From: Moesziomyces globuligerus
Lineage: Eukaryota > Basidiomycota > Ustilaginomycetes > Ustilaginales > Ustilaginaceae
Assembly (NCBI GenBank): GCA_030849465.1
Contig: JARVLF010000019.1
Span: forward strand, 62,001 to 126,000
Direction: 5' to 3'
Length of the DNA: 64,000 nt
Both the position numbers and the translations under genes were made by a program. This document shows positions 60,201 through 64,000 of this stretch, in pieces. Each line of letters begins with the position of its first letter. Positions within the stretch are counted from its first letter, which is position 1. The notes under the pieces are model-generated. The model was not told the DNA's origin and made no database searches. It saw only the letters and a list, made by a program, of their open reading frames with translations.

Positions 60201-63106
60201 TTCGCGCCCAGCTGCTCGACGGCGGTCAGAGCTACCTCGACGTGGTGCTCGACGACTGTCTGCGCTGGATGCGCGCGCATCCGTCCGCGCAGCTCGAGAC
60301 GCAGCTCAGTGCAGCGGCCGACTCGCTGCGTGCCGCAGCGGTGGATACGGTGCATGGGATCCTCCAGCGTTGCGCCGTCTCGGCCGCACGCGCAGACGAG
60401 CTCGAGCGCGGCCTCATCGACGCCCTGCTGGTCGCCGTGCACCGCGGCTCGACCGCACCGCAGAACCGCATGCTGCACACGCTGCACACGCTGCTCGCGG
60501 CCAAGACGGGCGCGGCACGCGCATCGAGCTCGGCGCCGTCGCTCGGGCATCAGCGTGGCGATTCGAGTGGTCGGAGCGAGACCGAGACGTCGACGGTGTC
60601 CGGTGTGGTGGCGCCAGCGCAGCCGCATGCTTCGCTGCTGGTGCTGCTGCAGCGCGGGCTGTCGACGCGCAGCAATCGGTCGATCCTGCAGCACTGGTCG
60701 GACTTCATCCTCATGACCGCGCCGCTGTACAGGCGGCACGCGGCGGGGCTGCTGCTCGCGCTCAACGCGGGCGTCTGCGAGCGGCTGGACGAGGCGATGC
60801 GCGAGGTCGCCAGCGCCTACGCGCCCGCGCCGAGCCGGCCGACGTTTGGCACCGAACTCGTGGTGGCGGCGCACGACGCACCGTGTGCCGTGCTCGAGCC
60901 CGACGTGCTCTTGCTCGTCCACCTCGCCGAACGCACCCTCATGCTCGCCACCGCCCACCCGGCCGCCGACGCCGCGCGGGCCACGCAAGCCGACGCGACG
61001 GCTGCTTCGGCCAAAGCCGGACTGTCGGAAAAGGCGGCCGAGAGCGGCAGTGCGCCCGGGCTGCTGGGCTACGTGTCGAACGTGTTTTCGACCGACGACG
61101 GTGGCGGCGGCGATGCGGAGAAGAGCGAGGACGCGGCCGGGGCGCGACGACGGAGTCTGCTGGGCACGGTAGGCACGCTGCACGCAGTGTGGGAGCGGTG
61201 CGGGCTCGAGCTGTCGGCGACGGACGCCAAGGCGCTGTCGCTCGAAGCGATGAGTGCCAAGGTGCGGCATCGATGTCGCCGCGCCTTTGAGCGGATCTAC
61301 CGTGCGCATCCGGCGGAGACGGTCGAGGCGCTGCTGTGCTGCTGGCAACGATCTTTGGATCCGCGATCGCGCAGCGCCGAGGCGGTGGTCGAGATCCTGG
61401 GGTTCGTCACGCCGAGTGCGCAGATCCTCGTGACGTTCGTATGCGATGTGTTGGGAGGGCGGATCGCGCGAGCCGACGGCGAGCGCGCACGGCGTCCCTC
61501 TGCGGCGGCGGAGGGGGCGGTGACGGATGTGACGCTGGTGCGGTTCCTGGAGCAGGTGCTGGTGCGCATGGAGCCGGCCGAGGCGACGCAGGTGTGGCCG
61601 GTGGTGCAGGTGCTGGTCAAGGACTTTGTGGCGCATGCGCTGGCGCGCAAGGTGCACGTGTATCCGATGCTGCGCATCGTCACTGCGCTCGCGGACAAGC
61701 TCTGCCTGACGGCGTCGATCGACGAACGCCGTACGCGCCGCGAGCTGCAGGACCACTACGCCAAGCTGGTCGACGCATGCATCCTGGTCTCTGGGCGATC
61801 GTCGAGCGAGGCTTCGACGTGGATGCGTCGATCGGGTCGCGAAGCGACCGAAGAGGCGGAGCGCGAGGCGGACGAAGTGGCGGTGGCGCTCGTGGCGCCG
61901 GGGGAGGAGTCGGTGCGCGGGGTGGTGGAGGCGATCAACTGGTTCCTGGCGAGGCGTGCGCTCGGGGTGCTGCGCAAGATGCAGATGGATGCGGACCGGG
62001 TGCAGACGCTGGTGGCGAATGCGGTGTACTACATTGCGGCGCCGGCGGCGCGCGGACGAAGCGAGCGGCTCGAGGTGGAGGCGAGCGTGCTGGCGGTGGT
62101 GGGCGAGGTGGTGCGGATGCCGGGCACGCTCAAGGCGTGGAGGAGCACGGTGGCGGAGCTGCTGTTCGATGCGCGCTTCTTCAGCATGAGCGTGCGGGCG
62201 GCGGAGGGGTGGAAGCCGATTGTGGTGGCGCTCATGACGCAGGACAAGGAGCGGCTGGGCGAAGTGCTTGCGCGTGTCTCTGCGTCTTCGACCGCGGCGG
62301 CCAACCTGTTTGCGAACCGGGAGCTGGAGATGGTGGCGCGTGCGCTGAGTCTGCGGCGACTGTCGTTTGCGCTCTTCTCGGGCGAGCGGGATGCGTTTGT
62401 GACGCAGCTGGCGCAGATCCAGGAGAAGGTGGTGGATCTGCTGCGCTCTGCGGCGAGCGAGGTGCTGCAGGCCGAGGTGTACCTGTGCCTGCGCGTGGTG
62501 CTGGTGCGGTTCTCTGCGCGCCACCTGACGAGCATCTGGCCGGTGTTGATGACGGAGCTGATGCGGCTGTACGAGCGCGTGGGCAACGAGCCCGAGGCGG
62601 TGGAGCAGAGCGCGGATGCGCGGCACCTGGTGCTGTCGACGCTCAAGCTGCTGGATCTGCTGGTGGTGCTGCAGCCCGAGGAGTTCCAGATGAACGAGTG
62701 GCTCTTCATCACGGATACCATCGACGCCGTGTATCCGTCGGACGATTTCCAGGCCGAGACGCTGCTGGATGGGCTGGCGACGACGTTTGGCTCGACGGCC
62801 AACGCCGGCCGATGCGCAGGCGGAGCGTCGAGGCAGCGAGGCGAGACCAACGAGGCGGGCGAGGCGGGCGGAAGCGCGAGGCAGCTGCGGCGGCTGCAGC
62901 TGGGGCGGGTGCGTGCGATCGGATCGCTGGGCGAGGTGGTAGCGTTCCTGCACTCGGTGTCGCAGAACGCGTTTGAAGCGCACTACGAGGCGCGGGGGGT
63001 GGATCTGGTGGATGTGGAAGCGTGCTTGCTCGCCGATATGTTTGACAGCGACGATGGCGATGCTGCCGATGCATCGGGAGCCGATGGAGCGCGCCCCGCG
63101 GCGTGA
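57281..63106 (+). CDS. DOP1: Dopey (Dop1)-family protein
   Basis: The 1,941-residue protein starts at the ATG at 57281 (MSSPADRDTSADAL; context CTCACCATGTCG). The frame is open upstream into the promoter but has no conserved sequence there. The Dopey N-terminal domain lies at about 90-400: WALQTERALYADAKFKKYLAIVDRTLASF, PAYNVVPRKLIVAKRLAQCLNP, GVHQRALDVYHHIL and ALQMALLPGLEEE. The middle is mostly helical repeats with low-complexity loops, and the C-terminal part (from about 1500) keeps leucine-rich helices. Dop1 with Mon2 and the Neo1 flippase works in endosome-Golgi traffic and cell polarity. No introns. Divergent from RBM18; followed by 894 bp with no gene found. Confidence 0.92.
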   Translation: MSSPADRDTSADALSHRALRRPAGSSTTSLSSLPSRLVAPPTLTPASADVQLDLSSASSATSAAPNTKRNPSGSHSDAARPRSGLPSTQPRPTTSFIESSQLWKTSAAKRAEKNWALQTERALYADAKFKKYLAIVDRTLASFDSVSEWADFISFLARLHKAIQAYPAYNVVPRKLIVAKRLAQCLNPALPSGVHQRALDVYHHILSVVGPDGLRRDLHVWTSGLLPFFQCASTSVKPTLLAIYETFYLPLQDDLRPLTRALQMALLPGLEEETSEYFDRTLRLLDRISDAVEPSYFLQNLWLTLITTPSVRLAALNYLARRMPDLSASDDPTARVGKDLGLMVRGLAHALDDPLLLVRRNTLDILVTHLAMHKPLFGRFVKRPDQILLVRSALHVVLRKDLSLNRRLYTWLLGADEAPAAQIAFLEAHALDLVRSALSQGFHDDVASTDTIERQKPYRIFVSLLDKWEIGQSLTRVLALDAFHAISLQVAKRQEEEDLVTTAKMLFEVIDPFLLYGQFFHAITDLLRSDTNDIASRHSPLSLLCFIFKAFHVHDDETKHIHVPLLFSAVSQLLHQLLAPDQPLDDRTTTHALDALELLKLLITAMPSRVFVRIAPTTAAETRQKPDFWQRAHALYTSSETDGQHAARHVVGFQDAASATALVELLSELALRCGQRAHAASAAAGAELFVRSLDVFADLMRVLDGSEAADEIALVHAEPSSQAVSTQKLDWDADAWAGSLLPHLEHIATFAQAERIVEVLISCCICRALARPIALDPAPVLQRIVRSLLAYLAPHMAPYHVRAVELLWATHKVTRRARLETALAQQLCSGASTQRAEALDAFGTFWRLSEDVSTDELRTPLLLVLDRLHATEVDERQQAEHWLRTHVRSYIKVVDPLVHALVRNRPAQLDPTTLELDGIDVAVSHVDEPFDDQLVLHALRTLAALVRFGGPSLAKALASTALAASLSGTTKQLVRAQLLDGGQSYLDVVLDDCLRWMRAHPSAQLETQLSAAADSLRAAAVDTVHGILQRCAVSAARADELERGLIDALLVAVHRGSTAPQNRMLHTLHTLLAAKTGAARASSSAPSLGHQRGDSSGRSETETSTVSGVVAPAQPHASLLVLLQRGLSTRSNRSILQHWSDFILMTAPLYRRHAAGLLLALNAGVCERLDEAMREVASAYAPAPSRPTFGTELVVAAHDAPCAVLEPDVLLLVHLAERTLMLATAHPAADAARATQADATAASAKAGLSEKAAESGSAPGLLGYVSNVFSTDDGGGGDAEKSEDAAGARRRSLLGTVGTLHAVWERCGLELSATDAKALSLEAMSAKVRHRCRRAFERIYRAHPAETVEALLCCWQRSLDPRSRSAEAVVEILGFVTPSAQILVTFVCDVLGGRIARADGERARRPSAAAEGAVTDVTLVRFLEQVLVRMEPAEATQVWPVVQVLVKDFVAHALARKVHVYPMLRIVTALADKLCLTASIDERRTRRELQDHYAKLVDACILVSGRSSSEASTWMRRSGREATEEAEREADEVAVALVAPGEESVRGVVEAINWFLARRALGVLRKMQMDADRVQTLVANAVYYIAAPAARGRSERLEVEASVLAVVGEVVRMPGTLKAWRSTVAELLFDARFFSMSVRAAEGWKPIVVALMTQDKERLGEVLARVSASSTAAANLFANRELEMVARALSLRRLSFALFSGERDAFVTQLAQIQEKVVDLLRSAASEVLQAEVYLCLRVVLVRFSARHLTSIWPVLMTELMRLYERVGNEPEAVEQSADARHLVLSTLKLLDLLVVLQPEEFQMNEWLFITDTIDAVYPSDDFQAETLLDGLATTFGSTANAGRCAGGASRQRGETNEAGEAGGSARQLRRLQLGRVRAIGSLGEVVAFLHSVSQNAFEAHYEARGVDLVDVEACLLADMFDSDDGDAADASGADGARPAA

Positions 63107-64000
63107 CTGTGCGAATCGAAATCTCACAAAGCAACGCAAAGTGGAACCGGCGATCTGCACTTGATCTACCTGGGTAAAACTGGCCTAGTCACTAGTCAGG
63201 GCGGACGACGCGGAAGAGGGATGACCGAGTCTAGAACGGGCGTGCATGTGTGCTTGCGGGGGGGAGGAGGGTTGCGACGGATAAGCCGGGTCGGGGCGCG
63301 CGCGGGAAAGGCGGGTAAAGGTGGAATTTCGCAACCTTTGCAGATGAGGAGCGAGGCGAGGTGAGACTGTGAGCATGTAGGAGAAGGATTCTTTGGGCGC
63401 TGGACGCGTTTCGGCTAGAGGGCGGCTGCATAGCGCGACGAGGGCGTGCATCGTCGAGTCGTCGAGTGAGTCGAGGGTCAAATGGATTCGGAAACGAGAT
63501 CCGATACCGACCCGCAGCCACTCTACGGAATAATACAAAAAGCAAAAAGCCAAGATAGAGTGCAGCCAAAGTGCGTAAATGGAGGAGCTTGGCAAGGCAA
63601 AGGCACTCAACCGAACGTCGCTTGCGTGCAGCTGGGAGAGAGATCGACGTCGGCGCCTGCAGCCCGCCAGACTTGCTCCTGACCTGTCCAGCAGCCCGCA
63701 GCGAGCAGCCCGCAGCGGTGGAGTCGAGTAGCAAACTGATCGCCATGCCGATGACGGCGGTTGCGTACGAGGTGATCGACCGTTGCCTGCTCTGGTAGAG
63801 GCCTGGACCCTTGAGGTCGTTTGGGGCCGAGGCGGCTGCTGACAGGGCCGACCGACAAACAAACTGCACGCGACCTGCCAAGCGCAGCAGTCGACATGAA
63901 GAGAGGGCAGCTGTCAGCGGAGGTGCGAGTGCGCGAGATGCGAGATGCGAGATGCGCCTCGGCGATGAGCATGCCAAGGGCCCGCTGCGTCTAGCCCAGG
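63107..64000. other. Right-edge region without a supported gene
   Basis: No recognisable domain. A reverse-strand frame near 63700-63970 carries one hydrophobic stretch (TAVIGMAISLLL) but no in-frame ATG before it. It could be an exon of a gene beyond the edge; this cannot be settled here. Confidence 0.4.

Noticed and set aside
59825..63160. 1,111-aa minus-strand frame opposite DOP1
   Set aside because: Extreme Arg/His/Gln composition typical of antisense to GC3-biased genes, no domain.
1..64000. Secondary-metabolite cluster, effector cluster, mating-type or CRISPR locus
   Set aside because: No PKS/NRPS/terpene synthase, no run of small secreted proteins, no homeodomain or pheromone genes, and no spaced palindromic repeats were seen.
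1..64000. tRNA or rRNA genes
   Set aside because: No convincing paired A-box/B-box with a cloverleaf was spotted by eye. A tRNAscan-SE run would settle this.

Overview
The window looks like nuclear DNA of a smut fungus (Ustilaginomycotina, near Ustilago/Sporisorium/Pseudozyma). It is GC-rich, its genes are large and mostly intronless, the few introns are mostly short with GTAAGT-like donors, and the proteins carry long Ser/Pro/Ala-rich disordered tails. This placement is inferred from gene style and protein families, not from a database match. Twenty protein-coding genes of the host plus one transposon can be supported. No rRNA, CRISPR array, secondary-metabolite cluster, mating locus or effector cluster was seen, and no tRNA was found by eye.

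Left part (1-15.9 kb). A DNMT5-like cytosine-5 DNA methyltransferase runs off the left edge; its catalytic domain and first Cys cluster are complete. Next are the H/ACA RNP chaperone SHQ1 and a divergent MFS transporter, then 2.4 kb without a gene that holds a degenerate short-period repeat. Two chromosome-segregation genes follow head to head: a WAPL cohesin-release factor and a Bir1/survivin-type BIR protein.

Middle (16-33.5 kb). A 1,689-bp Tc1-family transposon with an intact DD34E transposase sits in a convergent intergenic space. After it come a short MetE-like protein and a short-chain dehydrogenase, divergent from each other; a HAL4/SAT4-like kinase; cyclophilin H with a 17-nt last exon; transaldolase with one intron; a gene whose continuous frame joins an EI24-like membrane protein to the urease chaperone UreD; and the mitochondrial Mg2+ channel Mrs2.

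Right part (34-64 kb). This holds a diaphanous-type formin (1,851 aa); a HECT_2 (UBE3D/Ipa1-like) protein with a ~980-residue extra N-terminus and a 586-bp intron that splits the domain; the SPX-EXS phosphate exporter Syg1/Xpr1; the exocyst subunit Exo84; mitochondrial uS15m; an RBM18-like RRM protein; and the 1,941-aa Golgi/endosome protein Dop1, divergent from RBM18 over 289 bp. Formin, Exo84 and Dop1 all act in polarised growth and membrane traffic, but nothing suggests they form an operon-like unit.

Most genes are housekeeping. The less ordinary items are the DNMT5-like enzyme with a PCNA-binding motif, the intact Tc1 element, the EI24-UreD and N-terminally extended HECT_2 proteins, a Trp-to-Phe change in the cyclosporin-contact position of cyclophilin H, and several intergenic short-period repeats.
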